Source of the DNA: Desulfobacteraceae bacterium
GTDB taxonomy: Bacteria > Desulfobacterota > Desulfobacteria > Desulfobacterales > Desulfobacteraceae
DNA: 26,912 bases
NCBI GenBank assembly: GCA_022712835.1
Contig: JAFLJU010000675.1
Coordinates: 1 to 26,912, forward strand
Reading direction: 5' to 3'
Part shown: one piece after another, positions 6,995 to 13,965 of the stretch
How positions within the stretch are numbered: position 1 is the first letter of the stretch
Layout of the letters: each line of letters opens with the position of its first letter
Notes under the pieces: model-generated
What the model saw: the letters and a program-made list of their open reading frames with translations, nothing else
Database searches by the model: none
What the model was told of the DNA's origin: nothing
Made by a program: the position numbers and the translations under genes

Positions 6995-8254
6995 TCAGGT
7001 TTGCACCATCATGCCGTCAGCTACAGAAGATGAGTATGCTTTTAACCCGGGAATACACCCGATAAAAAAACCGGCAATAGTAATACCTGAAAGTAAAAAA
7101 ATATCACTGAAAGTTGGTGGCAGTATGGGTAGATAAAGACCAAACTGCGCCTCAATAAATGAAATAGACAGAGCCTGAATCAGATAAACAGCACCCAATC
7201 CAACAACTGCCCCCCCTGCGGAATATAATCCAGCCTCCATCACCAGCAGCCCGAAAATATGAATGGGTCTGGCACCAACTGACCGCAGGATAGCCATTTC
7301 ACGCCGCCGTTCGTTCAGTCCGGCAAGAATAACCGTAATCATCCCTAATAAACTGGCAATAACAACAAGACAGGAAATTGCCAGAAATGCGGTTTCCGCC
7401 ACACCCATGGCATCCCACAATTCCTGTAGCGCCACTGCCGGCATAACGGCAAGCAGCGGTTCCGACTTTAGGTTATTTATATTATACTGAAACATTACTG
7501 CATCTTGCGGTGATTTTAGCCCTATAAACATGGCACTGATAGATTCCGGTTTTAAGTGCATGGCCCGCACCTCCTCTGTGGTTGCATGGTCGCCATGCAG
7601 GTGGGCGCCTCCAACCCAATCTACATGCACAGCCTCTAACCCTTCAAGGCTGACATGCACAGTACGATCAACAGGTGTCCCTGTTTTTGCCAGAATACCG
7701 ACAATGTGAAACGGCCTATCTTTATGAGTGCATAATTCAGAATGGCCAAGGCCATGTGTAATCTCTATCTCATCGCCTATTTCATAGCCCAGTACTTTAG
7801 CAACATCCGCACCCATTACAGTATCGTACACATCGTTAAATGCCTTGCCTGCATCAAACGCAAGACTTTTTCGATTGGCATATTTATAATGTTTGAAATA
7901 GTCACCGGTAGTTCCAAGGACACGATATCCCTGATGAGATTCTCCCAACGAGAGTGGAATGGTCCACACAACCTGTGAGCGCGCCGCAATACGCTCGTAA
8001 CTCTTCCATGACATCCTGGTTATCGGGCTGCCAATGCGGAAGACAGAATAAAGAAGAAGCTGAACAGCCCCTGTTCGCGGGCCTGCAATCAAACTGGTTC
8101 CGGAAATGGTATTCATAAAACTAAGCCTGGCCCCTTTGCGTACTTTTTCAACACCCAGCAATAAAGTAACACTGAAAGCAATCGCAAGTACGGTCAATAT
8201 AGCGGTTCCACGCCGGTTATAAATACTTTTACATGCAAGCGGAAATAGTTTCAT
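6995..8254 (-). CDS. ABC transporter permease, FtsX/MacB type
   Basis: Inner-membrane permease of 419 residues. One membrane helix lies near the N-terminus (about 16-36, GTAILTVLAIAFSVTLLLG), a large periplasmic domain follows (about 40-280, MacB-type), and three helices close the protein (about 288-315, 333-362, 383-405). The signature RREMAILRSVGARPIHIFGL (about residues 318-337) is the FtsX cytoplasmic coupling loop. Such permeases act as mechanotransmitters that lift lipids, lipoproteins or small molecules rather than import them. Its first 4 nt overlap the ATPase gene stop, so the two are translationally coupled. Four helices and the ATPase partner make a LolCDE/MacB-like complex. Substrate unknown. 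Confidence 0.88.
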   Translation of the reverse strand: MKLFPLACKSIYNRRGTAILTVLAIAFSVTLLLGVEKVRKGARLSFMNTISGTSLIAGPRTGAVQLLLYSVFRIGSPITRMSWKSYERIAARSQVVWTIPLSLGESHQGYRVLGTTGDYFKHYKYANRKSLAFDAGKAFNDVYDTVMGADVAKVLGYEIGDEIEITHGLGHSELCTHKDRPFHIVGILAKTGTPVDRTVHVSLEGLEAVHVDWVGGAHLHGDHATTEEVRAMHLKPESISAMFIGLKSPQDAVMFQYNINNLKSEPLLAVMPAVALQELWDAMGVAETAFLAISCLVVIASLLGMITVILAGLNERRREMAILRSVGARPIHIFGLLVMEAGLYSAGGAVVGLGAVYLIQALSISFIEAQFGLYLPILPPTFSDIFLLSGITIAGFFIGCIPGLKAYSSSVADGMMVQT

Positions 8255-8976
8255 GACTGCACTTCTTTTCCCGCCTGGTTCAATGAGGACAAATCAATAA
8301 CACGATCAAAATAACCTGCCAATGAGCGGTCATGACTAACTAAAATAAGCGTGGCACCGGCTTCCTGAATCTCGGCAAAGAGCAAGTCAAGAAAAAACTG
8401 TCTTGCATCGGCATCAAGTGAAGATGTCGGTTCATCGCAAATCACCAATTCCGGTCTGCCAATAAGAGCACGGGCTACGGCAACACGCTGTTGTTGCCCT
8501 ACACTTATCCTGGTTACTTCTCGCGCCCCGAAAGATGCGGTGTCCAGTTGCAGATCAGACATAAGCCGCCTGGCTTCATCCGCAATATTTTCAGTATGCT
8601 CCAGCACACGTTCTCGCCTTATTTTCGAAAACCGGCAAGGCAGCATAATATTTTCAACTAAAGAAAGATAAGGAATAAGATTAAACATCTGGAATACAAA
8701 CCCTATATGATCAGCTCTAAACCTATCCCGGGCAGGGCCGTTTAATGCTGCCATATCTGTACCAAGAACAGAGAGCCTGCCCTCTGTGGCAGTAATAACC
8801 CCGGCCAGTAAATTCAGCAAAGTAGTTTTGCCGCTGCCGCTGGGACCTTGAATAAACAACCGTTCCCGGGGAGCGACTGCCAGCTTATCAATATTAAGCA
8901 CATCAGCATGCTTCTTATTCCAGCGGAAACGCAGATTCTCAATATCCACAACTGAATCATCTATCGGCTTTATCAT
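8251..8976 (-). CDS. ABC transporter ATP-binding protein (LolD/MacB-type)
   Basis: ATPase subunit of 241 residues. Walker A is GPSGSGKT (44-51), the Q-loop lies in FVFQMFNL, Walker B is LVICDEP (177-183), the D-loop SSLD follows, and the switch His is in LVSHDRS (H215). The ABC signature is ISVGQQQRV (157-165), in place of the usual LSGGQQQRV; the changed Gly position is unusual but is seen in this subgroup as far as I recall. Its start overlaps the stop of the upstream Rap1a-like gene and its stop overlaps the permease start, each by 4 nt (ATGA), a tight three-gene operon. Confidence 0.9.
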   Translation of the reverse strand: MIKPIDDSVVDIENLRFRWNKKHADVLNIDKLAVAPRERLFIQGPSGSGKTTLLNLLAGVITATEGRLSVLGTDMAALNGPARDRFRADHIGFVFQMFNLIPYLSLVENIMLPCRFSKIRRERVLEHTENIADEARRLMSDLQLDTASFGAREVTRISVGQQQRVAVARALIGRPELVICDEPTSSLDADARQFFLDLLFAEIQEAGATLILVSHDRSLAGYFDRVIDLSSLNQAGKEVQS

Positions 8977-9392
8977 TTTATCTCGTTCGCTTTAACTTTT
9001 ACCACGTTTTCTTTTAGTGCATCTATCACTATGTCCGCCGCCGGCTCATGCCATCTATCAATATGTTCAGCAAGAAAAGAATCAACAATGTTAACCACCT
9101 GTTTCATAGTAAGTTTATCCTGTATTATGATTTCTTCAGAAGCTGTATCCATAACTCCGGCAATGAACCCCCAGGCTTTCCCCACATGGTAGTAAGATGT
9201 ATTTCTATCTTTTTGTTCAGCCGCCTTATAATGTTTAAGCCATTCAGCCAGCCGGTAGCCTGGCACATAAGCAATCCGGGATTTGGAAGCAATATGTTTT
9301 TCTGCCGTCTGCGGCTTCTGGTCTGATTCCTGAGCACCTGCTATAACAATAAACAACGAAACCGATGCAATAACTAGAATCATTTTTTTCAT
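8973..9392 (-). CDS. Rap1a/Tai-like periplasmic protein
   Basis: Protein of 139 residues from the preferred start. A longer frame opens 10 codons upstream (ATG at 9422), but the signal peptide begins at MKKMILVIASVSLFIVIAGA, so 9392 is chosen; AAGGAG lies 14 nt upstream, a rather long spacing. After the signal, YYHVGKAWGFIAGVMDT, LTMKQVVNIVDSFLAEH and HEPAADIVIDAL follow the order of blocks in the Rap1a/Tai family (periplasmic immunity-like domain), but the Cys residues that usually pair in that family are absent. It heads the ABC operon by a 4-nt overlap, so it more likely serves the transporter than acts as an immunity protein. Family assignment is by memory of the pattern. Confidence 0.6.
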   Translation of the reverse strand: MKKMILVIASVSLFIVIAGAQESDQKPQTAEKHIASKSRIAYVPGYRLAEWLKHYKAAEQKDRNTSYYHVGKAWGFIAGVMDTASEEIIIQDKLTMKQVVNIVDSFLAEHIDRWHEPAADIVIDALKENVVKVKANEIK

Positions 9393-9427
9393 ATTATACC
9401 ACAAATCTCCTTGTGCCTGCACATTAG

Positions 9428-9472
9428 AACAAAACCCCCTTATTTCCGCAAGAAAACAGAGGGATTTTTGTT
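9428..9472 (-). terminator. Rho-independent terminator after the MBL hydrolase gene
   Basis: On the minus strand AACAAAAATCCCTC pairs with GGGGGTTTTGTT across a loop of about 20 nt, and the 3' arm carries the T-rich tract. It lies just past the stop of the MBL gene (9481-9483) and upstream of the Rap1a-like gene, so it separates the sulfatase block from the ABC block. Confidence 0.55.
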
Positions 9473-9480
9473 ATATTAAG

Positions 9481-10914
9481 TTATTTCTGGTTCTGCTCAT
9501 CAAGAATCTTCTGATTCTTTTGTTTCAAGTTCCATTCTCCTCCCATACTCTCTCGCAGATTTTCCGGCAAACTATCCAACGGTACCACAAGGGTACTTTT
9601 AACAGGCCAATGCTCAAGCAGTTCCGGATGATATCCTTTGGGGTAATATTTCTTAGGATCGATTTGCTGATCGCGTATAAACTGCTCTTGAATATCTTCC
9701 CGTCTCTTAGGTGGCAGCGGCACAACCAGTTGCCCATTAGCAAAATCAAACTGTGGCGAACGGCTATTTGGATATTCAGGAAGAATACCTTCTCTAACCC
9801 AAACTGCATCTTTAGTCATATTTACAACAATTCCATCCGGTGCACCAAAATGATATGGACCTTTCCAATGTTCACGAACCTCTGCCACTGTTTCTTCGGA
9901 TTGATACGGATCATAAGACATATGGGTGGTCATAAACATTCTGGGGTTAATTTTATTTGCTACATAACCAGCGGCATAGGCTGGAGTATGGTGGGTATCA
10001 ATGGTATAGCGAGACAGAAATGGCGGTACGCCCTGAACTGCTGAGTTAATTTCCACCACTTCCTGTTGCAATTCAGTAACATAAAGATCGCAACCCTTAG
10101 CATACTTAACATCCAGTTTGCTTGGACGGCCATCACCGGTCCAGACAAAACTCAAACCATTCCAGTCCAGACGATATGCTGACGCACCATCTTTTGCATG
10201 AGAACGACGCCAATGAATAATCTTTACACCATTCTTTTCATAAACAACACCGCCATCATCACGGAAATCGAATTCGTTGACCTGAATATCCCATCCCTTA
10301 CCTACAGGGAATACGCTGAAAGCATCAATATGCCAAGTCAACATCTGCCTCATACCCTCAACCATGTGTTTCACACCGAATTCAGGTGTGCGACCTGATG
10401 GTCCATGAACGGTCAGCGGCTGGTGCCAACCACCATTCCAGGTACCAAACATCCATAAATAAGGAAGTGAGCCAAAATGATCCACATGTAGATGCGTAAG
10501 AAAAACATTATGGATTTGATTGAGTGCTACTCTTGAAGCAACATAATTGGCTATAGAACCTTCGCCGATATCAAATACAAAATTATCACCATTTCCCAAC
10601 TCGACATAGATAGAAGTGTTCATCTGTCCCGGTCGAATCATGGGAGAAGTTCCCATAAACGTTACGCGCATTTCATTGGGCTGAATATCTTCAGTTCCGG
10701 GAAACCAGTTAGCGGCACTTTTAAGCCACGGCATCGGTTTAACTCCTTCATACAAAAGACCTTCCTTCCATCTTCCCATGGGAACACCGCCACTTAATGC
10801 GGCCTTCATATCCGCTTCGGACGATGGTTCCTGTATGGGCGGTGGTTGAGCTATTGCAAAACTTCCCGCTAAGATAATTGTTAATATTATAACGATACTT
10901 TTTAATAACTTCAT
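9481..10914 (-). CDS. Secreted metallo-beta-lactamase-fold hydrolase
   Basis: Protein of 477 residues with a signal peptide (about 1-22, cleavage after SFAIAQ). The metal-binding motif HLHVDH at residues 141-146 (T-H-x-H-x-D-H) is complete; further ligands are probably Asp261 in WTGDGRPS, a His in THHTP (308-309) and His331 in TTHMSYD. The fold is closest to the tRNase Z/type III arylsulfatase (AtsA-like) group of MBL enzymes, and I recall related proteins being labelled GntH-like in databases. It follows the Pht5-like gene by 125 nt and is preceded by AAAAGGAAAAT. Being periplasmic and placed after three type I sulfatases, it could be a second kind of sulfatase or another esterase. The substrate is unknown. 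Confidence 0.8.
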   Translation of the reverse strand: MKLLKSIVIILTIILAGSFAIAQPPPIQEPSSEADMKAALSGGVPMGRWKEGLLYEGVKPMPWLKSAANWFPGTEDIQPNEMRVTFMGTSPMIRPGQMNTSIYVELGNGDNFVFDIGEGSIANYVASRVALNQIHNVFLTHLHVDHFGSLPYLWMFGTWNGGWHQPLTVHGPSGRTPEFGVKHMVEGMRQMLTWHIDAFSVFPVGKGWDIQVNEFDFRDDGGVVYEKNGVKIIHWRRSHAKDGASAYRLDWNGLSFVWTGDGRPSKLDVKYAKGCDLYVTELQQEVVEINSAVQGVPPFLSRYTIDTHHTPAYAAGYVANKINPRMFMTTHMSYDPYQSEETVAEVREHWKGPYHFGAPDGIVVNMTKDAVWVREGILPEYPNSRSPQFDFANGQLVVPLPPKRREDIQEQFIRDQQIDPKKYYPKGYHPELLEHWPVKSTLVVPLDSLPENLRESMGGEWNLKQKNQKILDEQNQK

Positions 10915-11039
10915 TCTATTTTCCTTTTATTCATTTTTTAAGTTCTCGAAATATTTATCAGCAGCCAGGAGCAACGCAACGAAGAGCGCTGATCTTTGAT
11001 GCCCGCTGGATATCAGAGACCTTGACCTCTGGCCTTGAT

Positions 11040-12185
11040 TTAGGCAGACTCGACAAGTTTAAGACTCGCCGGTTCAAAAACTTCTTCGATCTTAAGTTCT
11101 CGTTTGCACAGCCCCTGTTGATAAGAATAGCGAAATAAGGATTCCAATATTTTGCGATTGGGTTTGATACCGTAAGAATAGTAGTTAGCACCCATCAACG
11201 CACGGGTTTCTGCAAATTCCTGCGCAATCCACGGAAGCATGTCATAGGCCCAGGCAGCGTTTGCCAGGTAATGATAAGCCTTTTTTTTGGATTCGGAATA
11301 GGCTTTAAATACAGCTTCAATAAGCCAGGGATTTTTCTTTGCAAGACTTTTCCTGATTGCAACGGCATGCATTATCGGGAAAATACCGGTCTTTTTAAAA
11401 TACGCACGTTCCGTTGACCGGTAGTCGGGAAAAAGGCGTCCCACCTTGGGGTGTCCTTCAATATAAGCTTTAGGCTCGGCAGCATGAAAAGTGGCATCAA
11501 CCGCACCGGATGCCAGTAAATCCGACTCATCTTTTCCTTCCGGCCCCATCTGGATCGGGACGCCCTCCGGAAATATATTTTCCTGCTTGGAAACCTTGCC
11601 AGAATTTTTGGCAGATGAATCTTTTTGCGAGACAATCCACTGCATATCTTCCGGTTTAAGACCAAATTCATCCTGGAAAATTCCACGTATCCATGTCAAA
11701 GAGGTGGAAGAATAACCGGCTGTGGTAATTTTTTTCCCCCGAAGATCCTCGGGTTTATCGATGCCCCGATCCGTACGGATAAAAATACTTTTGTGACGGA
11801 ACAAACGCATTGGAAAAATAGGGAGCAGTAAATAATCCCGAAAGCCCTCATTGGCATAGGCCAACATATAGGGATGCAGACCGATTTCAGTCACATCATA
11901 TGTTTGTGGGCCACTGAATAAATTCGTGTTAATATCACCAATACCGGATTCCTGAAACTGAATGTCACACCCCTCAATCTTGACCCGTCCGTCAATAAGT
12001 GCCCGGGTACGATCTAAGTTATATCCGGCCATGGAAAGAGGCAATCCATTGGATTTGTCTGTCGCATACGCCGGGGCCGGGCCAATTAGGGTCAAAGCAC
12101 CGGCAGCACCAATAGTTAAAGCGGAAGCCTTGAAAAACTCCCGGCGCGAGTAATCTTGTTTTTCTTTTTCGGTTTTTTTATTCAT
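11040..12185 (-). CDS. Tat-exported Pht5-like / NMT1-type substrate-binding protein
   Basis: Protein of 381 residues from the ATG at 12185, which has GGAGG 6 nt upstream; an in-frame ATG at 12206 is ignored because it precedes that site. A twin-arginine signal (SRREFFKASALT, then a hydrophobic run and AYA) marks Tat export, usually used for folded proteins. The rest (LPLSMAGYNLDRTRALIDG, DVTEIGLHPYMLA, KKITTAGYSSTSLTWIRG) matches the family annotated as 4,5-dihydroxyphthalate decarboxylase, which is related to NMT1/SsuA-type periplasmic binding proteins. With a Tat signal, a binding-protein role seems more likely than a cytoplasmic decarboxylase. No importer gene pair is beside it. A decayed copy of its tail lies at 4460-4543. 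Confidence 0.75.
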   Translation of the reverse strand: MNKKTEKEKQDYSRREFFKASALTIGAAGALTLIGPAPAYATDKSNGLPLSMAGYNLDRTRALIDGRVKIEGCDIQFQESGIGDINTNLFSGPQTYDVTEIGLHPYMLAYANEGFRDYLLLPIFPMRLFRHKSIFIRTDRGIDKPEDLRGKKITTAGYSSTSLTWIRGIFQDEFGLKPEDMQWIVSQKDSSAKNSGKVSKQENIFPEGVPIQMGPEGKDESDLLASGAVDATFHAAEPKAYIEGHPKVGRLFPDYRSTERAYFKKTGIFPIMHAVAIRKSLAKKNPWLIEAVFKAYSESKKKAYHYLANAAWAYDMLPWIAQEFAETRALMGANYYSYGIKPNRKILESLFRYSYQQGLCKRELKIEEVFEPASLKLVESA

Positions 12186-12204
12186 TACCTTTCCTCCTAT
12201 TAGC

Positions 12205-12238
12205 AAAAAAAATCTGGAGAGGTGTTCCTCTCCAGATT
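12205..12238 (-). terminator. Strong intrinsic terminator after sulfatase C, in front of the Pht5-like gene
   Basis: On the minus strand AATCTGGAGAGG, tetraloop AACA, CCTCTCCAGATT form a perfect 12-bp stem, followed directly by a run of T (12205-12212 on the plus strand are A). The Shine-Dalgarno of the Pht5-like gene begins only a few nt further on, so the hairpin could partly insulate or attenuate the next two genes. Confidence 0.9.
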
Positions 12239-12255
12239 CTATACGACAAATTGAG

Positions 12256-13845
12256 CTATCGTTTCATACGATCCACACCAGTATACGGTATGCCCGTGGC
12301 AACAGGTGTATGCGGATACTCTTTTATTTGTGCTTCGTGACGCGCTTTCATATGATCGAAGGCAGGCCATGCCCACAGGAACTGGGCCATTAGTGGATGC
12401 TCTTCCCTGGGATCTTTTTCCAGGTCAAAGAATCCTTTGCCTGCCAGACCAGGTGCTGCACCGGCAAAGTGCCGCTTGTACTGCTGCTTGACGATAGCGG
12501 AAAGCTGCGGTCCCTGATAAATAAATACATGATCGCGTCTTCCGTGACCGTCACCATTAAGCAGCAGCGCTGTCTGATCAATACCATCAATGACCCTGTC
12601 TGTTGGTATAGCATCCATTTTACCACCCAGACGTGCAAAGGTTGTAAACAAGTCTGTTGCATGCACCATGTCATGGACAACAGTCCCTTTCTCAATCACA
12701 CCCGGCCAATATGCAAATGCCGGGACACGTACACCGCCTTCAAGAAAATCATTTTTACCACCACGAAAGATACCAGGATTTTGGTAGGTATCAGGCCAAA
12801 TCTCGGCCATGGGCCCATTATCGCCCATGAGTACAATCAGTGTGTTGTCTGCAATGCCAAGGTCTTCCACCATAGCCACAATCTTGCCTACCTGCTTGTC
12901 GAAGCGGTAAAAACTCTCAGAGCTGGCTGTGCCGTTCGGGGTCTGTTTTGGGGAGTTTTTCTCAGAATACATTTCCAACAGATTGGGCCACCAATCCAGC
13001 AGAAACGGCTTGTCATCCTTGGCATGCTTTTGGATGAACTGTTTCACACGCTCATAAGCCATGGCATTAAACTGATGATACTCTTCGACATTGCGGGGGG
13101 TGGAGACCTCTTTACCTTTCTGTCCCTCAAAACCTTCTACAGCCCACATCCATTCAGTCGGCCTGAATTTCTGATCCAGTGCATAACGATCCCATTCATC
13201 CTTCTCCCATCCGATGGTCATACCCCCGGCCTCTGCCTCCGGAGTAAACATCTGGCCCGCAAACTGATTGTAAAGGGTAAAGATGGCTTCATCAAAACCC
13301 TGATTATGCAGATATGACTCTTCCACGTCACCAAAATGGGATTTCTCAAAAAAACCCGTGTTGTAATCATCATCCAGCACTTCAGCAATGGTGACTTCAG
13401 AACCAGGTAATCCCATATTATGAATCGGAAAGATCGGGAAGGTCATTCCACTTCGAACTGGCTGACGACCTGTCATCGCCGCAACACGTGTTGGAGTGCA
13501 GGAAGGTTCTGTGTACATCCTGGTAAAAGTCATTCCGGCAGCCGCAAGTTTATTGATATTTGGGGATTTGTAACCGGTAACGTTATTGAGCATGGGATGG
13601 CCGATCGCCCCGTATTTCATATCATCCCATATGATATGAATAATATTTGGCCTCTTACCATGCTTTTTTTTGAGTGCATCCAGTTTTTTTTCAATTTCTT
13701 TGTCTTCAGCTGCCCATCTTTCCCCATGCTGCTTTTGGAGAAGCTGAAATTCTGTATCGTGAACAATGTTGCCAGCAAATGCTGCGTTAGCGCTGAACAG
13801 GAGCAGTCCTATAGTAAGCGCTATACTCAATAGCCTATTCATCAT
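12256..13845 (-). CDS. Type I sulfatase C (formylglycine-dependent), periplasmic
   Basis: Protein of 529 residues with a signal peptide (about 1-24, AAFAG). Metal-ligand Asp pair D74-D75 (IIWDDMKYG) and the maturation motif PSCTPTRVAAMTGR with C116-T-P-T-R120 identify a type I sulfatase; the Cys is converted to formylglycine by a FGE or anSME enzyme, neither of which is in the window. LIVLMGDNGP (about 325-335) gives the later metal-binding Asp-Asn. Before the fold there is a charged helical segment (EDKEIEKKLDALKKKHGKRP) shared with sulfatase A, its closest relative here. GAGGAG lies just upstream of the double ATG. It is the last gene before the terminator. Likely hydrolyses an organosulfate in the periplasm; substrate unknown. 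Confidence 0.92.
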   Translation of the reverse strand: MMNRLLSIALTIGLLLFSANAAFAGNIVHDTEFQLLQKQHGERWAAEDKEIEKKLDALKKKHGKRPNIIHIIWDDMKYGAIGHPMLNNVTGYKSPNINKLAAAGMTFTRMYTEPSCTPTRVAAMTGRQPVRSGMTFPIFPIHNMGLPGSEVTIAEVLDDDYNTGFFEKSHFGDVEESYLHNQGFDEAIFTLYNQFAGQMFTPEAEAGGMTIGWEKDEWDRYALDQKFRPTEWMWAVEGFEGQKGKEVSTPRNVEEYHQFNAMAYERVKQFIQKHAKDDKPFLLDWWPNLLEMYSEKNSPKQTPNGTASSESFYRFDKQVGKIVAMVEDLGIADNTLIVLMGDNGPMAEIWPDTYQNPGIFRGGKNDFLEGGVRVPAFAYWPGVIEKGTVVHDMVHATDLFTTFARLGGKMDAIPTDRVIDGIDQTALLLNGDGHGRRDHVFIYQGPQLSAIVKQQYKRHFAGAAPGLAGKGFFDLEKDPREEHPLMAQFLWAWPAFDHMKARHEAQIKEYPHTPVATGIPYTGVDRMKR

Positions 13846-13888
13846 AATCTCTCCTCTAAAAATTAATACAATTTTTTCTCATAAATTA
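13846..13888 (-). repeat. 5' leader of sulfatase C, homologous to the leader of sulfatase A
   Basis: On the minus strand this leader contains TAATTTATGAG, AAAATTGTATTAATTT and AGAGGAG before the ATG. The sulfatase A leader (17880-17925) has the same order with AAAATTGTATTAATTT identical over 16 nt. This is non-coding homology, so it supports duplication of a block rather than of the gene alone. Confidence 0.8.
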
Positions 13889-13939
13889 TTTTTCTCTTAC
13901 CGTTTTAACCGTTTTTATTCCTTTTTTCTCTATCTGCAT
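13886..13939 (-). pseudogene. Remnant: 3' end of a second ABM-like gene
   Basis: The minus strand reads IEKKGIKTVKTVREK followed by TAA at 13886-13888. The intact ABM-like protein ends TEKEGMIMVEKARAK followed by TAA, at the same distance from the sulfatase A start. Identical positions include EK, G, V, R and the final K, and the downstream leaders are homologous too. No upstream part of the gene is left between here and the stop of sulfatase B (13966). Short, so the call rests on protein tail, stop and leader agreeing together. Confidence 0.65.
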
Positions 13940-13965
13940 TCGGGCAGCAGGGCTGGGTGCGGTTA

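Noticed and set aside
10917..11039. Two short frames on the minus strand between the Pht5-like and MBL genes (one ending LFVALLLAADKYFENLKNE, the other ending SALRCVAPGC)
   Set aside because: No start signal, no recognised family, and both frames cover the same bases. They may be leftovers of a lost gene, but nothing supports a choice.
12397..13317. Long plus-strand open frame of 306 codons opposite sulfatase C
   Set aside because: It is antisense to a clear sulfatase with signal peptide and catalytic motifs, and its translation shows no domain pattern; a shadow of the real gene.
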